DNA of 64,000 nt, taken from the NCBI RefSeq assembly GCF_024181405.1, contig NZ_CP051302.1, forward strand, positions 868,001 through 932,000, written 5' to 3'. This stretch comes from Treponema denticola (GTDB lineage: Bacteria; Spirochaetota; Spirochaetia; Treponematales; Treponemataceae). Below the pieces are notes generated by a model, which worked only from the letters and a program-made list of their open reading frames with translations, ran no database searches and was not told where the DNA came from. Every line of letters starts with the position of its first letter. The first letter of the stretch is position 1. Positions 1 through 8,137 of the stretch are shown here, piece after piece. Position numbers and translations under genes: made by a program.

Positions 1-81
1 ATCGTCGGAATTTATAATATCTTCGGCAAGTTTTAAATTTATTTTTTTTAATGCTTCTATATTCTTGTCAAAAAAATTCAT
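1..81 (-). CDS. Partial CDS, N-terminus of a probable DUF115/MAF-like protein
   Basis: An ATG at 81-79 opens a frame that stays open to the window edge, giving 27 residues starting MNFFDKNIEALKKINLKL. It overlaps the TGA of the upstream gene in an ATGA arrangement, so the two are probably translationally coupled. The short N-terminus (Asn/Phe-rich start followed by a Leu/Lys helix) is like the beginnings of motility-associated-factor proteins, and the upstream neighbour has a DUF115 core, so a tandem paralogue is plausible. That assignment is inference; only the open frame and the overlap are seen. Confidence 0.55.
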   Translation of the reverse strand, partial: MNFFDKNIEALKKINLKLAEDIINSDD

Positions 82-1607
82 TGTTTAAGCCTTCTAATTT
101 GATTTTCTAAAAAGGAGCTTATTTCGTTTTCAAGTTTTAGTTTAATTTCCGCTTCATTGGGAGTATCTTTTTCTTTTAAAAAGGTCATATAATTTTGAAA
201 AGAAATAAATTCGCATAATTCTTTTTCAGGACTGCTTAATTCTTTTTCCTTTGCACTTATTTTTATTTTATCAAAAAAAGTCTTGTTTTTTATTTCCTCT
301 TTTATGTTTTGGTAAATTCCGGAGAGCAGGGCTTTTTTTTCTTTTATAGTTTTGTGTTCTAGTTGTCTTACCTGAATATTCTTTTTATTTGTTTTTTCTT
401 GTGCTCTTACCTGATCCTTAAAATCTTCCCCGTCTATTGATTTTATATTCCCTAAAGGAGGAAGGTCTTTTCCTATCCTAAAAAGCCTTTCAGCCCTCGG
501 CACGGGCATTCGGCTAAACCATTTTTCGTAAGTTTTTAATGAGCGCAGATCAAAATTCGATATAGCTGCAAAATTGGATAGAGTATCTAAGCGGTTTGCT
601 TTAATTTCTTTTTGTATTTGACTTTCATGGGGAGAACAATGGGAAAAGCCCTTTGATTCCTTTAAATCCAAGCCTGCAATAAAGATTTTTCCCCCGGTCT
701 TGTCTAAGAGAAGCTCTATTGCCGTGCCTGACACCGTTCCGTTTCTTTTTGCCGGAATTGGCTCAATACCTAAACTTGTAAAAAAAAGATTTTCAAGGCT
801 TGAGCCGTAACTTAAAAAAAGACAGTTATTGTCTTTTAGAATCTGATAAGGAATTTTTGCTTCCAACGGGAAGGCTAGGGAGGTCTCTTTAAATTTTTCA
901 TCCTTTAAATATTTTAAATGATTTGCCGCCCAAAATCCCCCGTCAGTCGATATACATAGATCAAGCTTTATATTTCGGCTTAAGACTGCCGGCAGGGCTG
1001 AAGCAGCAGCCATGTTAAACATTCCGTCTATATTGTTAGAATAATTATCCAAGACCTCATTTAAACCGGGGCCGGCTCCTGCAAAAAAAGAGGGCTTTTT
1101 ATTTTCAATATTATTTTCACCAAAAAAATCTAGATTGACGGGTTTTTCGGTAAAGATAAAATTATCGCCCATATTTTTAAGCCATCTTTTTCCAAAAAAA
1201 CTTCTTGTAGCTATCAGGCTCTGTATTATTTTTACGGCTTCGGATATCTCCTTCCATACCCAAGAAGCCGAATCTGGCCAAACCTTTTCTGCCGGCTTCC
1301 AAGGTAAAAACAAAGTAGACGATAAAAATTCATCCGGAATATTATTAACCAAAAAAAAAGATGGATTTCCTGAAGCCGGTCTCCAAACCCTGTCCCAGAA
1401 TTTATCCGACTCCAAAAAATAATTGTCCGTGTACCTCATGGCCATCAATTTAGTCTTAGGAAATTTTTTACGTAAAGCTGACGCAAGGTAAGATTCTCCG
1501 GGTTCCGTGATAACGATAATTTTTGGGTTTCCCTGTATTGTATCGGAAAACCTTTCGGCCTCTTTTTGAGGGTTATATGAAGAGTGTAATTTAACTTGTT
1601 TTATCAT
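78..1607 (-). CDS. DUF115 / motility-associated factor (MAF)-like protein
   Basis: This 509-residue protein has a central core typical of DUF115 (6-hydroxymethylpterin pyrophosphokinase MptE-like) proteins: a glycine-rich FFAGAGPGLNE segment near residues 174-184, a following stretch with CISTDGGFWAANHL, then AKRNGTVSGTAIELL and IFIAGLDL. In polar-flagellated bacteria, MAF proteins with this core transfer nonulosonic sugars to flagellin. The C-terminal third is Lys/Glu-rich and probably helical. The start overlaps the upstream gene by 17 bases and the stop overlaps the next gene (ATGA), so it sits inside a minus-strand operon. Flagellin genes lie about 13 kb away on the same strand, so a role in flagellin modification is plausible but inferred. 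Confidence 0.7.
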   Translation of the reverse strand: MIKQVKLHSSYNPQKEAERFSDTIQGNPKIIVITEPGESYLASALRKKFPKTKLMAMRYTDNYFLESDKFWDRVWRPASGNPSFFLVNNIPDEFLSSTLFLPWKPAEKVWPDSASWVWKEISEAVKIIQSLIATRSFFGKRWLKNMGDNFIFTEKPVNLDFFGENNIENKKPSFFAGAGPGLNEVLDNYSNNIDGMFNMAAASALPAVLSRNIKLDLCISTDGGFWAANHLKYLKDEKFKETSLAFPLEAKIPYQILKDNNCLFLSYGSSLENLFFTSLGIEPIPAKRNGTVSGTAIELLLDKTGGKIFIAGLDLKESKGFSHCSPHESQIQKEIKANRLDTLSNFAAISNFDLRSLKTYEKWFSRMPVPRAERLFRIGKDLPPLGNIKSIDGEDFKDQVRAQEKTNKKNIQVRQLEHKTIKEKKALLSGIYQNIKEEIKNKTFFDKIKISAKEKELSSPEKELCEFISFQNYMTFLKEKDTPNEAEIKLKLENEISSFLENQIRRLKQ

Positions 1608-2526
1608 TTATCACGGCCTTAAAAAAATTTTTTATCTCGTTTATATCTTTTGAGGTTCCTGTGTAGTCCATCAAAATTTTAGAACAGATGTCTTCTCCAT
1701 AAATCTTGGATAAGCTTGCCGTTATTTTTTGTGTATAAATATCCATAGGCAGGGTTTCCGATGAGAATATTGATGCATAAAGACAATTATCCATACATAA
1801 CATTGCCATATTGGATTTTCCTATCAGGTTAAGAATTTTATTTATTATCGAATAATAAAGTTCGAGAGTATTTAAATCGCTTTGCAGTGTTACCCTATCG
1901 GTAAAAACATGTAAAAACGAGATTTTTAATAAATGGGCCGTATTATTAAGGTTTAAGGCCGATTTTATTTTAAGCATTATCGTGTCCGTACCATACTGAA
2001 AAGGGTATACCGGCCTTGCCGTTTCTATAATCTGTTTATATTGATCATAGCAGGGTAAAAATTCTTTTACAAACTTATCTGTCTTTTCAAAGTCAAAGGC
2101 TTCTCTATAAAAATCTTTTTGCGATTTTATTAAAAATAAAAAACTCCTATTTTCTTCAACAGGATATAAAATAAGATTTGTGATGCTTATATACTCCTGA
2201 GAAGAAAAGAAATTCTTTATCGAGCTTAAATCCTTATTTGTAAGAGAATAGCGGTTATTTTGCTTAGCTTCAAATCCTTCTATAATGCTTGAAGGTATCA
2301 TGCACCTATGAAAAGTAGTTATATCCACGCCTGCAGCAAAACAGAGGTTATAAAAATCTTCATTGGCTTTTACCAAAAAACCGCCCTTTTCAATGTGGAG
2401 ATTTTTAAGCAGGGTTTGAAAATTGTCTTTTGCATCAAAAAAAGGTGAATGAGGCCTTTCGGTCGGTGCTTTTGGAGGCCGATAAGCTTTTATGCTTACA
2501 GCCTCCGCCTTCTGCCTCAATCCCAT
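1591..2526 (-). CDS. Conserved treponemal protein of unknown function
   Basis: I do not recognise this 311-residue protein. It has no signal peptide or membrane segment, so it is probably cytoplasmic. The N-terminus is basic and Pro-rich (KAYRPPKAPTERPHSPFF) and the rest is a mixed helix/strand globular sequence without a motif I can name. Its ATG overlaps the stop of the acidic protein gene by one base (TAATG), and its 3' end overlaps the MAF-like gene by 17 bases. This tight coupling suggests that all members of the cluster act together. Confidence 0.6.
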   Translation of the reverse strand: MGLRQKAEAVSIKAYRPPKAPTERPHSPFFDAKDNFQTLLKNLHIEKGGFLVKANEDFYNLCFAAGVDITTFHRCMIPSSIIEGFEAKQNNRYSLTNKDLSSIKNFFSSQEYISITNLILYPVEENRSFLFLIKSQKDFYREAFDFEKTDKFVKEFLPCYDQYKQIIETARPVYPFQYGTDTIMLKIKSALNLNNTAHLLKISFLHVFTDRVTLQSDLNTLELYYSIINKILNLIGKSNMAMLCMDNCLYASIFSSETLPMDIYTQKITASLSKIYGEDICSKILMDYTGTSKDINEIKNFFKAVINDKTS

Positions 2527-4913
2527 TAGGATATCCCCAGCTCATCAAAAAGTCTTTTATAGGTATCAAAGTATTCCGATTTTGCAAATTCTTCAATTTT
2601 TTCTTCAGGTAAACTTTCCAAGAGCTGATCCATATATGTTAGAACAGACTTGATCTCATCTTTTAAATGAATCGGTAAGGTTTCGGTCTGTACTTTTTGT
2701 TCCTCTGCTGCACTCTCATTAAGCTCAAGTCTTGGAATATCCTTGGCGGCTTGATCTAGTTCTTCGGGTGAAAATACTGAATCTTCAAAGTCCGCAGCCT
2801 CGTCATGGCCTTCTTCAATCTTTTCCGTAATAGCTTCAAAACCGCTGTATTCATCGCCCAGAGGAATACTTTGTCCGTCAGGCAGCTCAAGCTCTGTGAT
2901 AGGCATGTCAAAATCATCCAGAATTCCACCCTCATCAGTATCGGATTCATCCAAGTTATAATCTTCTAAAGCCGGCTCTTCCGGTATATCATCGGAAAGG
3001 AAATCTTCTATTTCAATCTCCTCGATTTTTTCATCCGGTTCATCTTCAGTGTGTAGCTCTACGTCTTCATCAAGATAGCTGATGTCATCAGTTAAGTCAT
3101 TGATATGTTCAGGCTCTACAGCGTTTAATAGGTCATTATCGGCAAAAACTTCGGGTTCATTCTTATTATTATCTTTCTCAAGGTTATCATCATCGAGGAA
3201 AGCCCCGTCGATTTCATCCAATGTTTCGGGGATTTCGTAATCTTTTTCCGTGTTTTCTTCCGTGAAATCGGCCGTTATCAATATATTATTAAGTTCATCA
3301 CCTGTAAGGGCGATTGTTTCATCTCCATCATCATCATTAAAGAATCCTGTTTTATCGCTCTCAGCTACATCGTTTAAAATGCTGCCGGTTATAGTATTTT
3401 CTTGAGATGCCGAGATTTTTGACTCTTCCAATTTTTGTTGTGTTTGGGCCATTTCAAATTTCATATTTGCAAGTTCATTTTTGATGTTTACTAATTCGCT
3501 TGCAATTTGGGTTAAGATTTCGGTAGCCTTATCGTTTGCAAGTACATTGGATTGTGATGCTGCCTTTTGTACCTCTTCATTTTTTTTGTGTGACTGGACT
3601 ACTGAAAGGTCTTCCGTAAACTCTTCCGGTATCTCTTGGCTTCCTGAGTCTAAAAGGTCATTTTCAAGGGCTTCAATATCGTCAAAAAACATATTGCCGC
3701 TTTCTTCAACTGTATTTTCCGTCTCCGCCGATTCTCCCATAACGCTATCCAACATTGAGTCAAAATCATCTATTACTTCAGCTTCTTCTGTTTTTTCTTC
3801 ATCTGCCGTAGAAAAGTCAGACATAATTTTTTGATTTTCTTTTCGGATTTCGTCGATATTACCTGCTTCTATTATGGTACTTTCTATTACCAAGCCATCA
3901 TCTTCTTTCTTTTCTTCTTTAGTATTTTCAATATCTTTTGCTTCTTCGAATTCGGAAATATCGCTGAATATTTCGACATCTTCTAAGTCGTCATCGCCGC
4001 TCATAGTTTTACCTGCGAGAGAGCTTATATCCGAGTATTCGTCTATGGTAATATTAAGAGGAATTTCATCCGATAGTTCTTCTATGTCTTCTGCCTTATT
4101 TTCATCATTAACTTCAAGCTCATCTAAAATTTCATCAAAGTCGGAAATATCGTCAATTGTCCTTTCAGGTAAATTTTCAATATTTAAAGTTTTGTTTTCT
4201 GTTGCAGTTTCACTTGTATCGGGTTCATCTGATGTTATTTCAAAGCTTTCGTTTCCTTCAAAATCTATGGCATCGCTTTCCTTTGTTTCCAAATAGTCTT
4301 CATCAAAAGACAGATCCAGTTTTATATTGTTATCCGGTTCAAGGCTTCCGTCTTCATTTTTGTTCTCATTTTTGTCGGTTGATTCAAGAGATTCAGAATC
4401 GCTTAGGAAGTCATCTAAATCAAGAGTTTCAAATTCATTTATATCGGATGCGGTTTCTTCTTCAACTTTCGGCATTACATCAAGATCAATATCAAAACTA
4501 TCCTTAACATCTTCATCAATTACTACGGCATCAGCTTCATCAAAAATATCGAATTCATCTCCATAAATATCATCCTCAGAAGTAATACTTAAATCTTCAA
4601 GATGTTCTTCAGTTTTATTACCTTCATTGTCTATAGTTTCAAAATTATTCAATGCTGTTAATTCTTCAAACTCTAATGGCTCATCCGAATTATCTAAATT
4701 TATAATATCATGGTCGTCAAATTCCAATATGTCGTTTCCAAAAGGATCCTCAGCATTCTCATTTTCTACAGGCAACACACTTTCATAACCGTCTTTATGT
4801 TCAGGCCTTTTTTTGACCCATACACCATACATATCGAGATTTGAATCATCTTCAAGTTTTACCGGAAAAACCGAATCATCCGGTTCTTCAATTTTGTTAA
4901 AATCTAATGCCAT
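2526..4913 (-). CDS. Very acidic, low-complexity 795-residue protein
   Basis: The protein is dominated by Asp and Glu throughout, with repeated short phrases such as DDIS, DISEFE, EELSDE and IEEIEIEDF, and contains no cysteine that I can see. No signal peptide or membrane segment is present, so it should be cytoplasmic and largely disordered. A 40-residue stretch (ILTQIASELVNIKNELANM onward) near residues 464-500 looks like a short coiled coil, and the last 50 residues form a less acidic helical end (IKSVLTYMDQLLESLPEEK). It is first in the minus-strand cluster leading to the MAF-like genes, with a Shine-Dalgarno GGGAG about 6 bases before the ATG. The function is unknown; a scaffold or adaptor is a guess. 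Long antisense frames inside it follow from the GAN-rich codons and are not genes. Confidence 0.75.
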   Translation of the reverse strand: MALDFNKIEEPDDSVFPVKLEDDSNLDMYGVWVKKRPEHKDGYESVLPVENENAEDPFGNDILEFDDHDIINLDNSDEPLEFEELTALNNFETIDNEGNKTEEHLEDLSITSEDDIYGDEFDIFDEADAVVIDEDVKDSFDIDLDVMPKVEEETASDINEFETLDLDDFLSDSESLESTDKNENKNEDGSLEPDNNIKLDLSFDEDYLETKESDAIDFEGNESFEITSDEPDTSETATENKTLNIENLPERTIDDISDFDEILDELEVNDENKAEDIEELSDEIPLNITIDEYSDISSLAGKTMSGDDDLEDVEIFSDISEFEEAKDIENTKEEKKEDDGLVIESTIIEAGNIDEIRKENQKIMSDFSTADEEKTEEAEVIDDFDSMLDSVMGESAETENTVEESGNMFFDDIEALENDLLDSGSQEIPEEFTEDLSVVQSHKKNEEVQKAASQSNVLANDKATEILTQIASELVNIKNELANMKFEMAQTQQKLEESKISASQENTITGSILNDVAESDKTGFFNDDDGDETIALTGDELNNILITADFTEENTEKDYEIPETLDEIDGAFLDDDNLEKDNNKNEPEVFADNDLLNAVEPEHINDLTDDISYLDEDVELHTEDEPDEKIEEIEIEDFLSDDIPEEPALEDYNLDESDTDEGGILDDFDMPITELELPDGQSIPLGDEYSGFEAITEKIEEGHDEAADFEDSVFSPEELDQAAKDIPRLELNESAAEEQKVQTETLPIHLKDEIKSVLTYMDQLLESLPEEKIEEFAKSEYFDTYKRLFDELGIS

Positions 4914-4942
4914 GCTATTCTCCCGTATAACTTATATCTATA

Positions 4943-4972
4943 ATTATACTATATATCGACAGAATTTGTAAA
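4943..4972 (-). promoter_or_regulatory. Probable sigma-70 promoter for the acidic-protein operon
   Basis: Read on the minus strand there is TTTACA (4972-4967), an 18-base spacer and a consensus TATAAT (4948-4943), about 30 bases upstream of the ATG at 4913. The region is divergent with the gene starting at 5053. Confidence 0.55.
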
Positions 4973-5052
4973 TAACCTTAAATTATTTAGTCTAAATAAA
5001 TTGTCAAAAAATTCAAGAAAAAAACATAAAATGCCGTTATATATTTTAGATT

Positions 5053-5502
5053 ATGAAAATCTATTTTAAAGTACTTATTCCCATTTTTATTACTGTTTTT
5101 GCTTACACTGTTTTGACCGTGTTTTTAGGTCCTAAGGGAATATATGCACAGCATTTTATAGAAACTCAGCGGGATACTCTTGTAAGCCATGTCCGTTCTC
5201 TTAGGCAAACCGGAGACGATTTGGACAGTTTGATAAGAAATTTAACCTATGATCCTGAAACAATTGCTATTTATGCCCATGAATTGGGTTATATATATGA
5301 TAATGAGGGAATAATTAAGCTCGTGAACTTTAATTCCGGGTTTGGGAAGGGCTTAAATCCCGGAACAATCTTAAAAATTGAAACTCCGTATTTTCTTTCA
5401 GATTACATATGCAAAACAATAGCGGCATCTTTAGGTATAATTGTTATAATTTTTCAGATGTTGGCGGTAAGAAAAGATGGTTATTTTAAAAAAAGATCCT
5501 AA
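5053..5502 (+). CDS. DivIC/FtsB-like septum formation initiator
   Basis: The 149-residue protein has an N-terminal membrane helix (residues 3-25) and a second hydrophobic helix near residues 117-140. Between them lies the pattern of FtsB/DivIC proteins: a helical segment (TQRDTLVSHVRSLRQTGDDL) followed by DPETIAIYAHELGYIYDNEGIIKLV. That segment resembles the family signature in which a residue string ending in ARE-LG is followed by E-IIKL. FtsB/DivIC proteins stabilise the FtsL-FtsQ divisome complex at the septum. Unlike the single-pass family members, this one has a second C-terminal helix. Its 3' end overlaps tsaC by 26 bases. Confidence 0.6.
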   Translation: MKIYFKVLIPIFITVFAYTVLTVFLGPKGIYAQHFIETQRDTLVSHVRSLRQTGDDLDSLIRNLTYDPETIAIYAHELGYIYDNEGIIKLVNFNSGFGKGLNPGTILKIETPYFLSDYICKTIAASLGIIVIIFQMLAVRKDGYFKKRS

Positions 5503-6031
5503 ATCATTAGAAACAGCAGCTTCTGTCTTAAAAAAGGGTGAAATTATAATAGTTCCTACCGATACCGTTTACGGTTTTTCGGGTATAATGCCTTTTACAA
5601 AAGAAAAAATCGTTAAAATCAAAAAAAGAGGGGCTGAAAAGAGTTTTATCAGCCTCATTGAAAAACCTCAAGATATTTATAAATATACGGATACTCATGT
5701 TCCCGAAATCTTATTAAATCTTTGGCCGGCTCCTTTGAGCATAATAGTAAGGGATAAGGAGGGCAGGGGAACTTCGGCTTTTAGGTGCCCCGATGATGTC
5801 TGGCTTAGAAATTTAATAGGAAAGACGGGTTTCCCCATTTACTCTACAAGCGTAAACTATTCGGGAGAGCCTGTTTTAAGTGATATCAGGGATATAATAA
5901 GCGAGTTTGAAGATAAGGTTTCGTTGATAGTTGACGGAGGAGAGCAAAAAGGCTTATCGTCCACGATTGTAAGCTTAACCGATAAGGAGCCTTGTATAAT
6001 CAGGCAGGGTGCCTTAAAAATAAGTTTTTAG
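5477..6031 (+). CDS. tsaC: L-threonylcarbamoyladenylate synthase (TsaC/YwlC, Sua5-YciO-YrdC family)
   Basis: This 184-residue protein has the YrdC fold signatures: LKKGEIIIVPTDTVYGFSGI at residues 18-37, the KKRGAEKSFISLIE box, LWPAPLSIIVR, FRCPDDVWLRNLI and YSTSVNYSGEP. The length matches the single-domain TsaC type rather than the longer Sua5. The enzyme makes threonylcarbamoyl-AMP from threonine, bicarbonate and ATP for t6A at position 37 of ANN-decoding tRNAs. TsaB and TsaE of the same pathway are encoded at 10.5-11.6 kb; TsaD is not in the window. The ATG lies inside the preceding gene, implying translational coupling. Confidence 0.88.
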   Translation: MVILKKDPKSLETAASVLKKGEIIIVPTDTVYGFSGIMPFTKEKIVKIKKRGAEKSFISLIEKPQDIYKYTDTHVPEILLNLWPAPLSIIVRDKEGRGTSAFRCPDDVWLRNLIGKTGFPIYSTSVNYSGEPVLSDIRDIISEFEDKVSLIVDGGEQKGLSSTIVSLTDKEPCIIRQGALKISF

Positions 6032-6894
6032 TTTTTTATCCAGCGTACTTTTTTTATAACTTCATTTACCGAAACAAGGGTATTTCCGTGATAGACTATT
6101 TCGATATCTGTTTTTTCTCCGACTAAAATCTTATTGTCGGCAGAAACCAAAAATTTCCACGAGGGAGTTTTTCCCATCTCCGCAGCTTTCTTGGCTATTT
6201 CATCAGGTAAATTGATAAATTGTCTTGGCAGGGGTTTTCCTGACTGATTTATTGTTAAATAGCCTTCATGCACTCTTATTTGGAGCAGGATAGTTATTCC
6301 GCTCGAAAGGAGGGCTATTCCTCTTCCACCCCTCATAAGTTCAACCCTTTCAAGACCTTCTTCTCCTTGCCATGAGCCTGAAAGTATATCGATATTTTTT
6401 ACCTCTTCTACCTCTGCATCCTCCTTAGGATCTGAGTCTTCCGGATTATAAGTAACCGATAAATTAACCGACTTATCAAAAATATCCGATACAAGAACCC
6501 GCGAGTCCAATAGGATTAAATTGACGCTTTGATAAATTTTAGATATCCGTCTTGTGATCTTATCCGACGAATTTTTTAACATAAGTTCAAGCTGTATTCC
6601 GTTTTCCAGTCCGGTGATTTTACCTGCAAAAACATAATCGAAGCGCTGCTGAGCATCCGTTTCGGTAACCGGAGTAGAACGCATATCTACAATATCGTAT
6701 TTTTTTAATTCTTTTACAAAGCTGAAAATAGCATTACTGATTGTTGCCGTTGTTTGTTCCGTTATATTTTTAGATTCAAGTTTAAAAACACCTACAGTAG
6801 GTGATGCATACAACATGCTTCCGGCTCTGAAAACCGGTATAGACAGCATTAAAAGCAAAAATATTAAAAATCCGTAACACTTTTTTATCTTCAT
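6028..6894 (-). CDS. Secreted protein of unknown function
   Basis: The 288-residue protein starts with a clear signal peptide (MKIKKCYGFLIFLLLMLSIPVF, cleavage plausible near residues 25-31). The next 100 residues (PTVGVFKLESKNITEQTTATISNAIFSFV, VFAGKITGLENGIQLELML) resemble the N-terminal fold of periplasmic CsgG/TolB-N-like or Spirochaetes FlgT-like proteins, in which a helix is followed by a strand pair, but I cannot name the family securely. The C-terminal half is strand-rich and contains a WQGEEGLERVELMRGGRG turn. Its 3' end overlaps the tsaC stop region (convergent, 4 bases shared), and it follows smpB on the minus strand with a 3-base gap. Confidence 0.6.
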   Translation of the reverse strand: MKIKKCYGFLIFLLLMLSIPVFRAGSMLYASPTVGVFKLESKNITEQTTATISNAIFSFVKELKKYDIVDMRSTPVTETDAQQRFDYVFAGKITGLENGIQLELMLKNSSDKITRRISKIYQSVNLILLDSRVLVSDIFDKSVNLSVTYNPEDSDPKEDAEVEEVKNIDILSGSWQGEEGLERVELMRGGRGIALLSSGITILLQIRVHEGYLTINQSGKPLPRQFINLPDEIAKKAAEMGKTPSWKFLVSADNKILVGEKTDIEIVYHGNTLVSVNEVIKKVRWIKN

Positions 6895-6897
6895 TAT

Positions 6898-7362
6898 TTA
6901 CTTACCCCTTATTTTTATCTCCCTTTGCATATCTCTTTTTATGTCTCTATCTTTTATATCTGCCCGCTTATCAAAGGTCTTTTTACCCTTACAAACACCT
7001 AAGAGTACCTTAACGATACCGTTTTTAAAGTAAAATTCCAAGGGAACAAGGGTATAACCTTTTTCCTCAACCTTTCGTTTTAATCTTTTTATTTCATCCT
7101 TTTTTAAAAGGAGTTTTTTAGGCCTTTCGGGATCATGATTAAAAACGGAAGAGTAAATATACTCCGAAATATGAAAATTTTTAACCCATACTTCATTATC
7201 TTTAATTTCGGCAAAGGCATCGGGAAAAGATATTCTTCCTTCTCTGAGAGATTTGACTTCCGTACCTCTTAAGACTAAGCCGCATTCTATTTTTTCTTCA
7301 ACGGTATAATTAAAAAAAGCCTTTTTGTTTTTTGCTATGATTTTTACAGGTGTTTTCTCCAT
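6898..7362 (-). CDS. smpB: SsrA-binding protein SmpB
   Basis: SmpB binds tmRNA and delivers it to stalled ribosomes for trans-translation. The ATG at 7362 gives 154 residues starting MEKTPVKIIAKNKKAFFNYT, which matches the family's usual length and N-terminus (IAxNKKAxxxY). The frame is open further upstream to 7545, but that would run into the divergent lepB-like gene and adds nothing like SmpB. Family hallmarks are GLVLRGTEVKSLREG, FPDAFAEI, VWVKNFHI, YTLVPLEFYFKNG-VKVLLGVCKGKK and the basic tail FDKRADIKDRDIKRDMQREIK. No tmRNA gene is seen in the window. Confidence 0.93.
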   Translation of the reverse strand: MEKTPVKIIAKNKKAFFNYTVEEKIECGLVLRGTEVKSLREGRISFPDAFAEIKDNEVWVKNFHISEYIYSSVFNHDPERPKKLLLKKDEIKRLKRKVEEKGYTLVPLEFYFKNGIVKVLLGVCKGKKTFDKRADIKDRDIKRDMQREIKIRGK

Positions 7363-7435
7363 ATGCACATTATATTCATAGATTAGACACTTGTCAACGA
7401 TAGCGGAAAATGATATTATGCATTGAGGGATAATA

Positions 7436-8137
7436 ATGACTGCAAAATATCGAAATTTTTCATATACGGCAAAGAGGGAATACCAAAACAAAGTTTTTTT
7501 TATTGTTTTTTTGGTGCTTTTTACTTTTCTTTCATATATACTCATAACATCATATTTGTTAAAAACTTATAGATTACGGACCGACACTATGTTTCCTGAA
7601 ATTTCTACGGGAGATATGGTTTTAATGACTCCTATCTATTCTCAGGTGTCGGCTAAACGCGGCGACTTGGTTGTCATCGATGATACATTATCGCAAAATA
7701 AGCCTTTTTTTAAATCGGTTGTAAATACCCTTACAGGCTTTTTTACATTTCAGCTTTTACGGCCCTTTGATTTGCAGAGTGAAGACGCCTATTCCATACG
7801 AAGAATTGTAGGCTTACCCGGAGATACTCTTTATATGGAAAATTTTGTATTGCACATAAAAACTAAGGATTCGAGTCATTTTTTGACCGAATTTGAGTTG
7901 GCTCAACAAAATTATGATATTGAAGTTAAGGATTTGCCGGAGCATTGGGATTCATCCTTACCTTTTTCGGGAGCATACCCGGAGACTGTTCTAAAAGAAG
8001 GCGAATATTTTGTATTATGCGATAATAGGATAATCACTGATGATTCCCGTCTTTGGGGAGCAGTTGAAGGAGATAAAAAAATATGCGGGAAAATTATTTT
8101 AAAATATTGGCCGCTTAAAGAATTTAAATCCTATTGA
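7436..8137 (+). CDS. Signal peptidase I-like protein with both catalytic residues replaced
   Basis: The fold is that of type I signal peptidase (S26): an N-terminal membrane helix (residues 20-42), box B DTMFPEISTGDMVLM (50-64), box D YSIRRIVGLPGDTLYME (119-135) and box E GEYFVLCDNRIITDDSRLWG near residue 195. In active enzymes box B is SMxP, with Ser as nucleophile, and box D is (I/V)KR-(V/I)-GLPGD, with Lys as general base. Here they read T51-M-F-P and I121-R122-R123, so Ser is Thr and Lys is Arg; the usual Gly of GDNR is also Cys. The protein may be inactive or specialised. A GAGGGA Shine-Dalgarno precedes the ATG. Its TGA overlaps the hemW ATG. Confidence 0.75.
   Translation: MTAKYRNFSYTAKREYQNKVFFIVFLVLFTFLSYILITSYLLKTYRLRTDTMFPEISTGDMVLMTPIYSQVSAKRGDLVVIDDTLSQNKPFFKSVVNTLTGFFTFQLLRPFDLQSEDAYSIRRIVGLPGDTLYMENFVLHIKTKDSSHFLTEFELAQQNYDIEVKDLPEHWDSSLPFSGAYPETVLKEGEYFVLCDNRIITDDSRLWGAVEGDKKICGKIILKYWPLKEFKSY

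Noticed and set aside
3481-4566. Several plus-strand open frames of 79-140 codons opposite the acidic protein gene
   Set aside because: They are Ser-rich shadows of Asp/Glu codons on the other strand, with no ribosome sites or family features.
7363-7545. Longer SmpB reading frame starting at 7545
   Set aside because: The extra 61 residues are not SmpB-like and overlap the divergent lepB-like gene; the family start fits the ATG at 7362.
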